DNA of 31,922 bases from JABMRP01 sp964444795 (GCA_964444795.1 CAYUIQ010000078.1:1-31922); one strand, 5' to 3'; shown: positions 17,301-29,254, counted from the first letter of the stretch. Translations and numbers: made by a program. Notes: generated from the letters alone by a model not told the origin.

Positions 17301-20300
17301 ACATCGTCGTTAACGAAGTGCTTTCGCAACCCGACCTTGGAGAGACCGACGCGATCGAGTTGTACAATCCTACCGCCGGCACGATCGCCATCGGCGGTTG
17401 GTATTTGAGCGACTCGACCGGCGACTACCGGAAGTTCCGCATCCCCAACGGGACGGAACTCGCCTCGGGGCAGTACCTCGTGTTCGACGAGAGCGATTTC
17501 AACGCGTCCGGCGGCGCCGGTCCGAACGACTTCGCCCTCAGCGGCGGGGGGGGCGACGACGTCTACTTGCTCGAGGCGGATCCCGGCGATCAGTTGGTTC
17601 GCTTCGCCGACCACGTCGAGTTTGATACGGCTTTGCCCGGCGTTTCCTACGGACGTTGGCCCAACGGCGCCGGCGACAACGACTTGGTGTTGCTTACGGG
17701 CGTGACACTCGGCGCCGAGAATGATCCGCCGTTGACAAAAACGGTGGTCATCAACGAAATCCACACCAACCCGGACGTGAAAACCGAGCCGGTCGAGTTT
17801 ATCGAATTGTTCAATGCCGGCTCAACGGAAGTTGACCTTTCCGGTTGGTCGTTCACCGACGGCATCGAGTACGCGTTCGCCCAGGGCGCGAGCATCGCTC
17901 CCGGCGGCTACCTGGTTTTGGCCCAGGACAAGTCCGCGGTCATCTCGAAATTCGGCGTTGCTTCCAACATCGTGTACGGCCCCTTCTCCGGCCGGCTCGC
18001 TAACGACGGGGAAACAATCTCGCTGCGCGACGAACTGGGGATTCTCCAAGATGAGGTGGGCTACCGACTCGGTTTTCCGTGGCCGACCGTCGGCGACACA
18101 CCGGGCTACTCGATGGAGTTGATCAACCCGGCCTTCGACAACGATCTGGGCGGCAACTGGCGACCCTCGACCGGAACGCCCGTCTTCCAAACGACGCTCT
18201 TTGATGTCGGATCAACCTGGGACTATCTCAAGGGAACGGCTGAACCGTCCGTGACTTTGGGTGAGTGGCGAACCATCGGATTCGACGACTTGGCGTGGTC
18301 GTCCGGTGCGACCGCCGTCGGCTACGGCGAGGGATTCGTCGAGACCGAGTTGACCGACATGTCGCAATTGGACAATACGCCCAACGGTTACTCGACGTTG
18401 TACCTGCGTCGCGAATTCGAAGTGCCCGATCCGAACCAGATCGACCGGCTGCGCCTGGAACTGCAATTCGATGACGGCGTCAACGTCTGGATTAACGGGT
18501 CCCACGTGATCGGCGTCAACGTCGCCTCGGACGAACTGGCGCACACGGCCTATGCGGACGCCTCGCTCGAAAACGCGGAATTCATCCCGTTCGATCTACT
18601 CAACGCCGACCAATATCTCGTCACCGGCACGAACGTGATTGCCGTGCAGCTAGTCAATGCCGCTCCGGATGCGCCGGATGATGACGCATTTTTCGATGCC
18701 CGGCTGGTCGGAGCATCCGGCGGCAATCCTGGCGTAACGCCCGGCGAGGTAAACTCCGTGTACGACGTAAACGCCGCCCCACAAGTCCGGCAGGTCGATC
18801 ACGGACCGAACCAACCGAGCACAGGGCAACCGGTGACGATCACGGCCAAGGTGACCGATCCCGACGGCGTGGCGGCCGTCACTCTCGAGTACCAGATCGT
18901 CGAACCGGGCAACTACATCGCACATAGCGACGCGGCCTACGCCGCTGGCTGGACGCCGCTGGAAATGACGGATGACGGGGCGGGCTCCGATGCCGAGCCC
19001 GGCGACGACGTCTTTACGGCCGTCATTCCCGGCAGTGTCCAACAACATCGGCGGTTGATTCGATATCGCATAACTACCGAAGACAGTCTCGGCACGTCGG
19101 ACATCGCTCCCTATTCGGACGATCCCCAACCGAACTTCGCCTATTTCGTCTACGATGGCGTGCCGAGTTGGACCGGTTCGGCGCAACCGGGTTCCGCGGC
19201 GGATGTTGACTACGATTCGACATTGCTTGAGAGCGTGCCGGTCTACCACCTGCTGACGACGGAAACATCACACGAAGAGTCACAATACATCCCCGACTCG
19301 TCGGCCGGGAAATACGGCGGGAGCGAGTACGGTTGGCAGGGCACGCTGGTCTACAACGGCCAGGTGTACGACCATATCCGCTATCGAGCCCGCGGCGGCA
19401 CCTGGCGTTACGCCATGGGCAAGAACATGTGGAAGTTCGACTTCAACCGCGGCCACGAATTCCAAGCCCTCGACAACTACGGGAATGAATACGATACGAC
19501 GTGGGACAAGCTGAACTTCTCGGCCATCATTCAACAGGGCAACTATCTGCACCGCGGCGAGCAAGGACTGTTCGAGTCCGTCGGATTCAAACTGTTCGAT
19601 CTTGCGGGCGTTGCGGCTCCCAATACAAATTTCGTCCACTTCCGAATCGTCGCCGACTCCGCCGAAGACGGCGCGAACCAATACGGCGGCGATTTTCAGG
19701 GGTTGTACCTTGCGGTCGAACAACCCGACGGGAACTACCTCGACGAGCACGGACTGCCCGACGGAAACCTCTACAAGATGGAAGGCGGCACGGGCACGCT
19801 CAACAACCAAGGCCCCACCCAGCCAACCGATCGGTCCGATCTGGACTTATTTCAAGACACGTACGAAGACACGACGCCGTCGGAGCAATGGTGGCGTGAC
19901 AATCTCAACCTGGAGAACTACTACAGCTATCGAACCATTGTCGAAGGCATCCACCATTACGACATCGGGTACGGAAAGAACTACTTCTATTATCACCATC
20001 CCGAAACCGGGCTATGGGAAGTTCTGCCCTGGGACCTCGATCTGATTTGGGCAGACAACATGTACGGCAACGGCAATGAGCCGTTCAAGAGCCGAGTTCT
20101 TCCAAACGCCAACTTCAACCGCGAATACCAAAACCGTGCCCGTGAACTACGCGACCTGCTCTACAACGACGAGCAGACGGGCATGCTCATCGACGAGATG
20201 GCTTCGTTTGTCTACACACCCGGCGAGGCATCGTTGGTCGATGCGGACCGGGCGATGTGGGACTACAACCCCATCATGACTTCCGGTTACGTGAATTCGA

Positions 20301-23162
20301 GCAAGTCGGGCGCCGGGCGGTATTACGAGCAGTCGGCGTCGGATGACTTTGCCGGAATGATCCAACTAATGAAGAGCTATGTCGATACGCGCGGCACGTG
20401 GATCGACTCGAACGTGTTGGTTGACGAAGGCGACATCCCCGCCACGCCTACCGTGTCCTACGTCGGCGCACCCGGGTTCACCATCGACGGACTGGCGTTC
20501 CATACCTCCGATTTTCAAAGCAGCAACGACGCCTTCGGGGCGCTGCAGTGGCGAATCGCCCGGGTGACCGACCCGGACGCTCCCGGCTACGATCCGTACG
20601 ATTCAACGCAACCTCGCTACTACGAAATCGATTCGGTCTGGGAAAGCGGAGCGGTCACGACGTTCGCCGATACGATTGAGATTCCCGGTCACGATCTCGA
20701 AGTCGGCGCCACCTATCGTGTTCGCGTGCGGATGCAAGACGATTCGGGCGAGGTGGGACTGTTCAGCCATTGGTCCGATGAATTTCAGTTTGTGGCGGGA
20801 GTTGCCACCGGGCCGCTGGCCGACGGCGTGCGAATCACCGAATTGATGTATCATCCGGCCGGGCCGACCGCGGCGGAAGCTGCGATCAACCCCGCGTTCA
20901 CCGACGGCGACTTCGAGTTCATCGAATTGGAGAACACGACGGGCGAGACTCTCGTCCTAACGGGCATGGAATTCACCGACGGCGTTCGGTTCGAACTGAC
21001 GGACCCCGGCGCCGCGTCGCTTGCGGCCGGCGAATTCGGCGTCGTTGTGCGAAATATCGAGGCGTTTGCAGCACGCTACGGAACCGGCATTAATACAATC
21101 GGCGTGTTCGATGGCCAGTTGGACGATTCCGGAGAACGCCTGACGCTGATGGATCCGTACGGACGGACAATTCACGATTTCACGTACAACGACACCGGCG
21201 CGTGGCCGGGCCGCGCGGACGGCGGCGGCAGTTCGTTGGAGACGCTCGACGTTGCCGGGAATTACAGCAACGACAATAATTGGCGGTCCAGTGCCGAGTT
21301 CGGCGGATCGCCGGGCTTTGCCGGAGCAGGACACTTGAGCGACGTGGTGGTGAACGAAGTCCTCACCCATACCGACTTGCCGCATGTCGATGCCATCGAA
21401 CTACACAACACGACGGTCGCGGATATTGATATCGGCGGTTGGTACCTCTGCGACGCGATCAATACCGTGACCAGCGGCGACTCCTACAAAAAGTACCGCA
21501 TACCGGATGGAACGATCCTTTCCGCCGACGGATATCTTGTCTTCGACGAATACGACTTCAACGCATCGGGGGGACAAAACGACTTCGCTCTCAGCGCCGC
21601 GTACGGCGACGATGCATGGTTGATTCAGGCGCGTGCCGACGGCACGCTGACTCGATTCGTCGACCACGTCGAGTTCGATGCGGCAGCCAGCGGGGAGGCT
21701 CTCGGACGATGGCCCAACGCAACCGGCCAATTGTATCCGATGCGCGGTCCCACGTTGGGCGATGTACAAGCGTCGCCGGATGATCCGCGCGTGGGAGCGG
21801 TCAATAGCGGACCTCGCATCGGACCGCTCGTGATCAACGAATTGATGTATAGCCCAACCGGTTCACAGGACCTGGAGTACATCGAAATCTACAACCCAAC
21901 CGGTTCGGCAGTGAACCTTTGGGAGAACTACGAGGTGGGAGGCGAGTCGCAAGACGTCGGTTGGACGATCGAGGGTTTCGCCTTCGCGGCCGGAACGACG
22001 CTCGCGGCCGGAAAGGCACTCTTGGTCGTTCCCTTCGATCCGGCGACGGAACCCGCGAAACTGGATGCATTTGAAGTCGCTTACGGAATATCGAGTGCGA
22101 ATGTCCAAATCGTCGGTGGTTATGGCGCCTTTTTGGACAACGCGTCGGAGACCGTGCGACTGCACCGCCCGGACGAGCCGCCCATGGAGGCGCCCTCGTT
22201 CGTCCCCTACTTGTTAGTCGATGAGGTCAGCTACGGCAGTACCTCGCCGTGGCCGACGACGCCCGCCGCCGGCGCCGATTCACTGGTCCGCGATCCGGTT
22301 GACGGTTGGGGGAACGATCCGGCGAACTTCACGGCAAAAGCGCCTACGCCGGGCATGCACGAACCCGACATTCGTGTTGAACCCGCGCCGGATGCGTTCG
22401 ATTTCGGGCGTCAGAACATCGGCAGCTCGTCGTCGCATGCGTTCACCGTTCACAACGACGGGCAAACACCCCTGGTTGTCCATCGGGCCAGTCTTTCCGG
22501 CGCCTTTCAACTGACGGACGCGAATGCCGGCGGGGATGCCTCCGACGACTGGACGATCGCACCGGGAGACACGAAGCGGATAACCGTTGCCTTCGCGCCC
22601 GATTCCGGCGGCGCGTTCAATGAGAATCTGACGCTTCACGGCAACGATCCCGATGAGTCGGACTACGTCGTCGCGCTATCGGGAACGGGCAACTACAACC
22701 CCGCGGCCGCGATCGACTCGATTGCTCCAAATCCCGGGCAGCAGCCGGACGATGTCATCCAATTCAACGGATCCGCAAACGACACGGACGGAACGATCAT
22801 CGCGTATCAATGGTCTTCCAACCTCGATGGTGTCTTTGCAACACAGGAAGACGTTCAAGTATCCGCGGGCGATCTCACGGCCGGTGAGCACACGATTGTA
22901 TTTCGAGTGCAAGACGCCGAAGGCGCATGGTCCGACGATGCGGTAGGCACGCTCACAATCGATGCCAACGTCAACCCGCAGATCACGAACCTCCTGCTGG
23001 ACGATGATGCCATCCGCGAGAACGATGCCGTCACGCTCAGCGGGACCTTTACCGATGCAAACACACTCGACACGCACACGGTCAGCGTCGACTGGGGCGA
23101 CGGCACTTCCGGCAGTGCCACGGTGGATCAGGCGGCGGGGACGTTTACCGCGGTGCATCGGT
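11333..23162 (+). CDS. Giant secreted multidomain protein with two CotH-kinase domains, N-terminal ~3,943 residues (runs into assembly gap)
   Basis: The GTG start follows GAGGAGGAAA (11321-11330). Residues 27-37 (FEPLEARHLLS) are an LEPRxLL-type motif after a basic N-terminus, marking a planctomycete exported giant. Domains by eye: chitobiase/Fn3-associated 73-152; lamin-tail (LTD) 158-321, 331-467 and 477-604; PA14-like 680-812; jelly roll 850-962; Fn3-associated 986-1069; CotH-1 1116-1533; a chitobiase-like domain split around a jelly roll 1548-1810; LTDs 1818-1984, 1991-2128 and 2138-2281; jelly roll 2288-2461; Ig-like 2481-2611; CotH-2 2631-3026; Fn3-like 3036-3159; LTDs 3164-3331, 3336-3474 and 3496-3672; choice-of-anchor 3679-3786; PKD from 3789. 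CotH proteins are secreted atypical kinases. CotH-2 keeps LYKMEGG (K2815) and PWDLD (D2901, D2903); CotH-1 has VIKCGG (K1298) and FFAHDSEHTL (D1407). The frame reaches the Ns and resumes as the next entry. Confidence 0.9.
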
Positions 23163-23262
23163 NNNNNNNNNNNNNNNNNNNNNNNNNNNNNNNNNNNNNN
23201 NNNNNNNNNNNNNNNNNNNNNNNNNNNNNNNNNNNNNNNNNNNNNNNNNNNNNNNNNNNNNN
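23163..23262. other. Assembly gap (100 Ns) inside a PKD-repeat array
   Basis: Exactly 100 Ns break the giant gene. The left side ends in a PKD-like repeat at TFTAVHR; the right side resumes with the end of a like repeat (GGTDTAS). To keep one reading frame the true spacing must be a multiple of three, so 100 is a placeholder. One repeat would need only about 60-75 missing bases; more copies could be collapsed. Confidence 0.95.
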
Positions 23263-26200
23263 ACGGGGGCACGGACACGGCCTCGACGGCGGTGACGGTG
23301 ACCAACGTCGCTCCGCAGATCACTGCCGTCACGCTCGACCAGACCGCAATCGACGAAGGCGGCACGGTGACGGTCAACGGTACGTTCACCGACGCGGGAA
23401 TTTTGGACACGCATACCGTGCAGGTCGATTGGGGCGACGGTACGTCGGCGACGAGTTCCACAGTGGACCAAGCTGCCGGGACGTTCACGGCCGTACATAC
23501 ATACGCGGACGACGATCCCTCGGGGACGTCGAGCGACCCGTACGCGATCAACGTCACCCTGTCGGATGACGACGGCGGCACGGACACGGCCCCGACGACC
23601 GTCATCGTAAGCAACGTCGATCCCCAAATCACCGCCCTCACGCTCGACCATACCACGATCGACGAAGGCGGCGCCGTTACCTTGAGTGGCACGTTTACCG
23701 ACCCGGGCACGCTCGATACACACACCGTTTTGGTTGACTGGGGCGACGGTACGTTGCCGACGAGTCTCCTAGTGGCTCCAGCGGACCGCACGTTCACGGC
23801 GGTGCATCCGTATCCGGACGACAACGCGACCGATACGTACACGATCGGCGTCACGCTGTCCGACGACGACGGGGGCACGGACAACGCCCCGACGACGGTG
23901 ACGGTTATCAACCTCGATCCACAGATCAGCGAGAGCAACGGTTCAACGGATGTCCGTGAGGACGGTAGCATTACCGATAAGTACGAGGTGGTGCTCGTCT
24001 CGCCGCCGACGGCCGACGTGCAGATTGCGATCACGCCGGATATTCAGGTGAGGGTGACCTCAGCCACACCGCTGACCTTTACGCCCGACAACTGGTCTGT
24101 TCCCCAGGAAGTCAGCGTCGAGGCCGTAGATGACGACGAGGACGAGTCCACCGCCCCCGCCACACACAGCGGAACGATCACGCACACGATTTCCAGCGCG
24201 GACGAGCTATACGACGGCATCGATATCGCCGACGTTACGGTCAACATCACCGACAACGACACGGCAGGGATTACAGTCAGCCCGATATCCGGTCCGACCA
24301 CCGAGCCGGACGGCACGGCGACGTTCACGGTGGTCCTGGATTCAGAGCCCGCGGCGGATGTCACCATCGGCCTTTCCTCCAGCGACACGACGGAAGGAAC
24401 TGTCCCGCCGGCGAGCCTGCTTTTCGAGCCCGACAATTGGGACACGTCCAAGACGGTTACCGTTACGGGTGTGAACGATGAGCTGGATGACGGCGATATC
24501 TCCTACACCATCTCCATTGCCACAGTTTCCAGCGACGATCCGAAGTACGACGGTCTCGTCCCAGTATATCCGAGTGTATCGGTTACGAACCAGGATGATG
24601 AAATCCAGAGCCTGGTTGTGTTACCATTGAGTTTGCCCGTGCCTGAGGGTGATGAAGCTGAGTTTACGGTCAAACTAGGCGTGGAGCCCATCTCCGACGT
24701 GACCGTGAACATCACCAAGCAACCAGGGGGGGACCCGGACCTCAATGTCAGCGGGCCCAGTACATTGACGTTCACAACGGAGAACTGGGACGATCTCCAG
24801 GAAGTACCCATCAGCGCGGCCCAAGATGCCGGCACCACGCACGGTACGGCAAGCTTCACGATCTCATCGATCGGCGTGCCCAGTCATACGGTCACCGCGA
24901 CAGAAGCCGATAACGACGCACCTCTCATCATCGACGACGGGGACGCGGGACACACATTGCAGGGCGCCTGGAACGCGGGACAGGTTGCCGACGTCTATAA
25001 CGGGGATTACCTGTACAGGCCCAAGGGTTCCGGCTTATACGCCTCCACCTGGACGTTCACTGGCTTGGCTTCAGGGAACTACGACGTCTTCGCATCATGG
25101 GCGGATCATCGCAACCGTGCGACGGACGCACCCTTCACAATTTCGAGTGGGTCGCAGTCGATCACCACGCTGGAGAATCAGGAAGTCAATCCTGACGATG
25201 AGCAAGAACCGCTATCCGGCGTGTGGTTTGAACACCTGACGGAAATCGCCGTATATGGCAATACACTGGCAGTAACTCTCACCGACGACGCCAACGAATA
25301 CGTGACTGCCGACGCCGTGTGGGTGAGGTCGGCGGGAGACCCCGTTGACTTCGGCGACGCCCCCGACGGCTCCTATCCGACTCTGTTGGCCAGCAACGGT
25401 GCCCGGCACGTCGTCGTCCCCGAATTCCATTTGGGTGGCTTGATTGATTTTGAAGCCGACGGGCAACCAAATGCCACGGCCACGGGCGACGACGCGGCCG
25501 ATCTGATCGATGAGGACGGGGTCGTGCTAACCAGCCAGCTCTTTCCAGGTCAAGTTGCCACTTTCGACGTAACGGTAACCGACCCGGGCGGGATCGGCGG
25601 TTTCCTGGACGCCTGGATTGACGCCGACCGGGACGGCAACTTCGAGACGGTGGCCGATGAGCACTTCATCCAAATCGCGCCGGTTACCCACGGCCTGAAC
25701 CAGTTCGACCTGCTAGTCCCTGCCGAGGCCAAGTTGGGCGAGACCTACGCCCGCTTCCGGCTGAGTTCCACAGGCAGTCCGACGCCCACTGGCTTGGCTC
25801 CCGATGGAGAGGTTGAAGACTATGCCGTGACAGTCTCAGCGTTAGCCGATTTGGGCTCGACTACCTTCCTCGAATTATCCGGCCAGGATCCGTCGACCGG
25901 CAGCCTCTGGTATCGCTTCGAGACAACGCGAGCTGGGCTGCTCACCCTTGACGCCGTTTCGGAGAACTCGGGCCAGACCGTTGCGCTGACCCTCTACGAC
26001 CAGAGCCGCCAGGATCCGCCCCTGGCGGAGTCCAATCTGGTCGATGGCAGGCAACGTATCGACTGGACGGTTGCCGGCCCCGGCGAGGTCTACTACGCAA
26101 GACTCAGCGGAACAAGCACCGAAGTTACTTTCCGTCTTGCCAATCTGGTCCATCAGGCCGGCGACACGCTGACCGTTTTCGGTACGGACGACGTCGATGC

Positions 26201-27788
26201 CTTCGAACTGGACACGACCACCGGCCGGCGCATGAGGATCAACGGCATCGGTTACGAGTTCACCGACGCCGAGGCAGCGGTGATTAGCTTCGATGGGGCC
26301 GGCGGCAACGATACTGCGGTACTCACCGGCTCGACCGCGGCAGAAACGGCCCGGTTGAGACCCGGTCAAGGCACGTTTTCCCGCCCGGGCTTGGTCGTCA
26401 GCCTTGCCAACACGCCTTACATCGCCGCCAATGGGGGCGGCGGCAACGACGTGGCCTTTCTGTACGATTCGCCCGGCGACGACACGCTGGTGGTCAACGA
26501 CACGTACGGTACGTTGACCGGCGGCTTGCCCGGCGATCCCTTTGGGCTAACCGTCAATAGCTTCCGCTACGTCCACGGCTATTCCACCGCCGGCGGCACG
26601 GATACGGCCAATCTCCATGGGACGGCCGGCCAGGAGACCGTGGTAACCCGGCCAACCGATGCCAAGATCATCGGTGTCGGGTACTTCGGCCGGGCTTGGT
26701 ACTTCGACGAAGTGACCATGCACGGTGGCGGCGGCACCGACGTGGCCTACCTCTATGATTCGCCCGGCGACGACACGCTGGTGGTCAACGACACGTACGG
26801 CTCGTTGACCGGCGGGTTGCCCGGCAATTTGTTTGCGGTGCGGGCCAACAACTTCCGCTACGTCCACGGCTATTCCACCGCCGGCGGCACGGATACGGCC
26901 GATCTCCATGGGACGGCCGGCAAGGAGACCGTGGTGGCCCGACCGACCAATGCCAAGATCATCGGTTCCGAACACTTCGGCCGGGCTTGGTACTTCGACG
27001 AAGTGACCGCCGAGGGCGGCGGCGGCATCGACGTGGCCTTCCTGTACGACTCGCCTGGCGACGATACACTGGAGATCGACGACAAGCACGGGTCGCTGGC
27101 CGGCGGTTTGCCCGGCGATCCCTTTGAGATAACCGTCAACAACTTCCGCTACGTCCACGGCTATGCCACGGCCGGCGGCGCGGATACGGCCAAACTCCAT
27201 GGGACGGCCGGCCAGGAGACCGTGGTGGCCCGACCGACCAATGCCAAGATCATTGGTTCCGAACACTTCGGCCGGGCTTGGTATTTCGACGAAGTGACCA
27301 TGCACGGTGGCGGCGGCATTGACGTGGCCTTCCTCTACGACTCGCCCGGCGACGATACGCTGGAGATCGACGACACGCACGGGTCGCTGGCCGGCGGTTT
27401 GCCCGGCGATCCCTTTGAGATAACCGTCAACAACTTCCGTTACGTCCACGGCTACGCCACGGCCGGCGGAACGGATACGGCCAAGCTCTATGGGACGGCT
27501 GGCAAGGAGACCGTGGTAACCCGGCCGACCTATGTCAAGATCATCGGTGCTGGATACTTCGGCCGGGCTTGGTACTTCGATCACGTGTTCGTCGAGGACG
27601 GCGGCGGCGATGACGACGGTGTGGTGTACGACGCCGACCATCTGGAATCCGGATTCAGACCGTTACCCCCGTCGGGCCTCGGCAAGTACTACTGGTTGTG
27701 GGAACTGGAGCACTACACCGTGGTGAACCAAAGCGGCACCACGCACTTCGACGCCGTCGACGCTGTCTACACGGCGTACTGGGATTAA
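23263..27788 (+). CDS. Giant CotH-domain protein, C-terminal ~1,508 residues (5' end in assembly gap)
   Basis: This is the continuation of the gene that starts at 11333, in the frame beginning at 23265. It opens inside PKD-like repeats (WGDGT cores; repeat entries ITAVTLDQTAIDEGG and ITALTLDHTTIDEGG), matching the PKD repeat just before the gap. Then follow Calx-beta-like segments (about 23935-24940), a golvesin/Xly-like carbohydrate-binding domain (24940-25335; YASTWTFTGLASGNYDVFAS), a GEVED domain (25340-25840; DFGDAPDGSYPTLLAS, AWIDADRDGNFE, GEVEDY), a PPC-like beta domain (25855-26150) and four 97-aa repeats (26436-27599). A 60-residue tail ends in DAVDAVYTAYWD with no LPXTG, PEP-CTERM or membrane anchor. 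The mature protein is probably secreted or held at the surface by its binding domains. It converges on the oxidoreductase gene with 18 bp between stops. Confidence 0.88.
26436..27599 (+). repeat. Four 291-bp in-frame tandem repeats (97 aa each)
   Basis: GTGGCC anchors fall at 26451, 26742, 27033 and 27324, exactly 291 bp apart. Each unit encodes GGGG(N/T/I)DVA(F/Y)LYDS, SPGDDTL, GGLPG, NFRYVHGY, AGG-DTA, GTAG-ETVV-RPT and GRAWYFDEV. Each begins with a sequence close to the RTX nonapeptide (GGxGxDxUx). The copies are very alike at the DNA level, including silent sites, so amplification looks recent. A decayed fifth unit starts near 27600. Confidence 0.93.
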
Positions 27789-27806
27789 GGCGGCCCACCA
27801 GCCGCT

Positions 27807-29153
27807 TCACACCTCTTCCGGCAACGTGAACGGAGCCCGGTATCGTCGGCTTAGCAGCCGATTGGCATCGCCGTTGTCGAGGCAACGTTCGCTCGCCGGG
27901 TCGAATCGTACGGTGCGCTCGGTTTGGCAGGCGATGTTGCCCAGGTAGCAGAGGCTCGAGGAGAGATGTCCCTCGGCGATGTCGGAGGTGAGCCGAATTC
28001 TGTCGCGTGCGCGGAGGGCGTCGATCCAGTTGGCGAAGTGTCCGTCGTCCATGAGCGTGGGGGCGACGGTCTGGGAGCTTGGTCCCGGTTCGTGGTTTCG
28101 GCCGAGAAACGTGTAATAGTTGCTGAAGTCGGGGATAATCATGTAGCCGTCGGAGCCGAAGAAGATGGCCCCGACCAGATCGCGGTGGTTCACCCAGGGA
28201 TACTCGGTGCCCATGCCCGCCTCGGGATTGGCGTAGCCGGTGCGCGTCTCGAAGGTGACGAGGAAATCGGGATCCTCGAATTTGTAGGTGACGTTCATCT
28301 CCGTGGGATGGGTTTCATCGCAGGTGGGTCGCGAGTACTTGCCGCCCAGCGCCTGGACCACGGTGGGATGCTTCTGGAGCTTTAGCCCCCATCGGATCAT
28401 GTCCAGTTGATGTACCCCCTGAGCGCCGATCTGGCCGTTGCCGTACTCGCGAACGAATCGCCAGCGAGGGCTCAGCGCCAGCCCGTTGAAGGGTTTCTCC
28501 TGAGCGGGACCTTGCCAAAGGTCCCAGTCGACGCCCCCCGGAACCGGGCGAAAATCGTTCTTGCCGCCGGCCCGATACTTAAACGCAATCGCCCGGGCCA
28601 TGTAGACGTCGCCGACGACGCCCTCGTGCAATTTCGCGATCCCCTGGCGCACCGCGGCGCTGGACCGGGCTTGTGTGCCGTGCTGGACGATCCGGTCGTA
28701 TTTCCGCGCGGCGTCGACCATCATCCGGCTTTCGGTCACGTTATGGGCACCGACCTTTTCGACGTATACGTCCTTGCCCGCCTGACAGGCCCAGATCGTT
28801 TGCAGGCCGTGCCAGTGGTCGGGCGTGGCGATGCTGACCGCGTCGATCGAATCATCTTCGAGCACTTTCCGGTAGTCGGCAAACACGGCCGGCCGGCGAC
28901 CCGTGGCCTTCTGGCATTCGTCTGCCCTCCGCAGCAGCACATCTTCCTGCACATCACACAGGGCGGCCACTTCGACGTTCCGGCCGGCCAATTTCGCCAG
29001 CGACCGGATGTGGCTGCCTCCCCGCCCACGGACACCGACCACCGCCACGCGGATTCGCTCCGCCGCTGCGGAGCGGCTTCGGGCAACGGCCGGCGCGCCG
29101 GCGATCACAGCCCCGGCGGCAAGGAAACGGCGTCGCGTAAAGGGGCCAGACAT
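27807..29153 (-). CDS. Tat-exported Gfo/Idh/MocA-family oxidoreductase
   Basis: The 448-aa product is an NAD(P)-dependent oxidoreductase of the Gfo/Idh/MocA family, which act mainly on sugars and cyclitols. It begins with a twin-arginine signal (TRRRFLAAGAVIAGAPAVA), so it is folded in the cytoplasm and exported. The Rossmann fold follows at about 34-150: VAVVGVRGRGGSHIRSL, then ALCDV, SIATPDHWHGLQTIWACQAG and KDVYVEKVGAHNVTESRMM, where the usual EKP is EKV with the catalytic-type Lys retained. The C-terminal substrate domain has NGQIGAQGVHQLDMIRWGL, as in many planctomycete members. I start at 29153 because GGAGAG precedes that ATG and the Tat signal follows directly; a longer in-frame start upstream adds no signal. 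A secreted-protein gene lies 101 bp upstream on the same strand, probably co-transcribed. The substrate is unknown. Confidence 0.9.
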   Translation of the reverse strand: MSGPFTRRRFLAAGAVIAGAPAVARSRSAAAERIRVAVVGVRGRGGSHIRSLAKLAGRNVEVAALCDVQEDVLLRRADECQKATGRRPAVFADYRKVLEDDSIDAVSIATPDHWHGLQTIWACQAGKDVYVEKVGAHNVTESRMMVDAARKYDRIVQHGTQARSSAAVRQGIAKLHEGVVGDVYMARAIAFKYRAGGKNDFRPVPGGVDWDLWQGPAQEKPFNGLALSPRWRFVREYGNGQIGAQGVHQLDMIRWGLKLQKHPTVVQALGGKYSRPTCDETHPTEMNVTYKFEDPDFLVTFETRTGYANPEAGMGTEYPWVNHRDLVGAIFFGSDGYMIIPDFSNYYTFLGRNHEPGPSSQTVAPTLMDDGHFANWIDALRARDRIRLTSDIAEGHLSSSLCYLGNIACQTERTVRFDPASERCLDNGDANRLLSRRYRAPFTLPEEV

Positions 29154-29254
29154 GGTAGATTCTCTCCTGCAAATGATCGAGAACGTTGGGCCGCCTATCG
29201 CTTCTTGCCATTTAGCATAAACCGCCGCGTCTCTCAAAGCAATCGCCGAGCGGA

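Noticed and set aside
22676..24034. Minus-strand open frame spanning the Ns
   Set aside because: It exists only because Ns translate as X, and it is antisense to the PKD repeats.
26547..27641. 364-codon repetitive open frame on the - strand
   Set aside because: It is the mirror of the 291-bp coding repeats; its periodicity comes from the real gene on the + strand.
27786..27806. Terminator between the convergent giant gene and oxidoreductase gene
   Set aside because: Only a 5-bp stem (GCGGC/GCCGC) with a 6-nt loop and no T-run; too weak to annotate.
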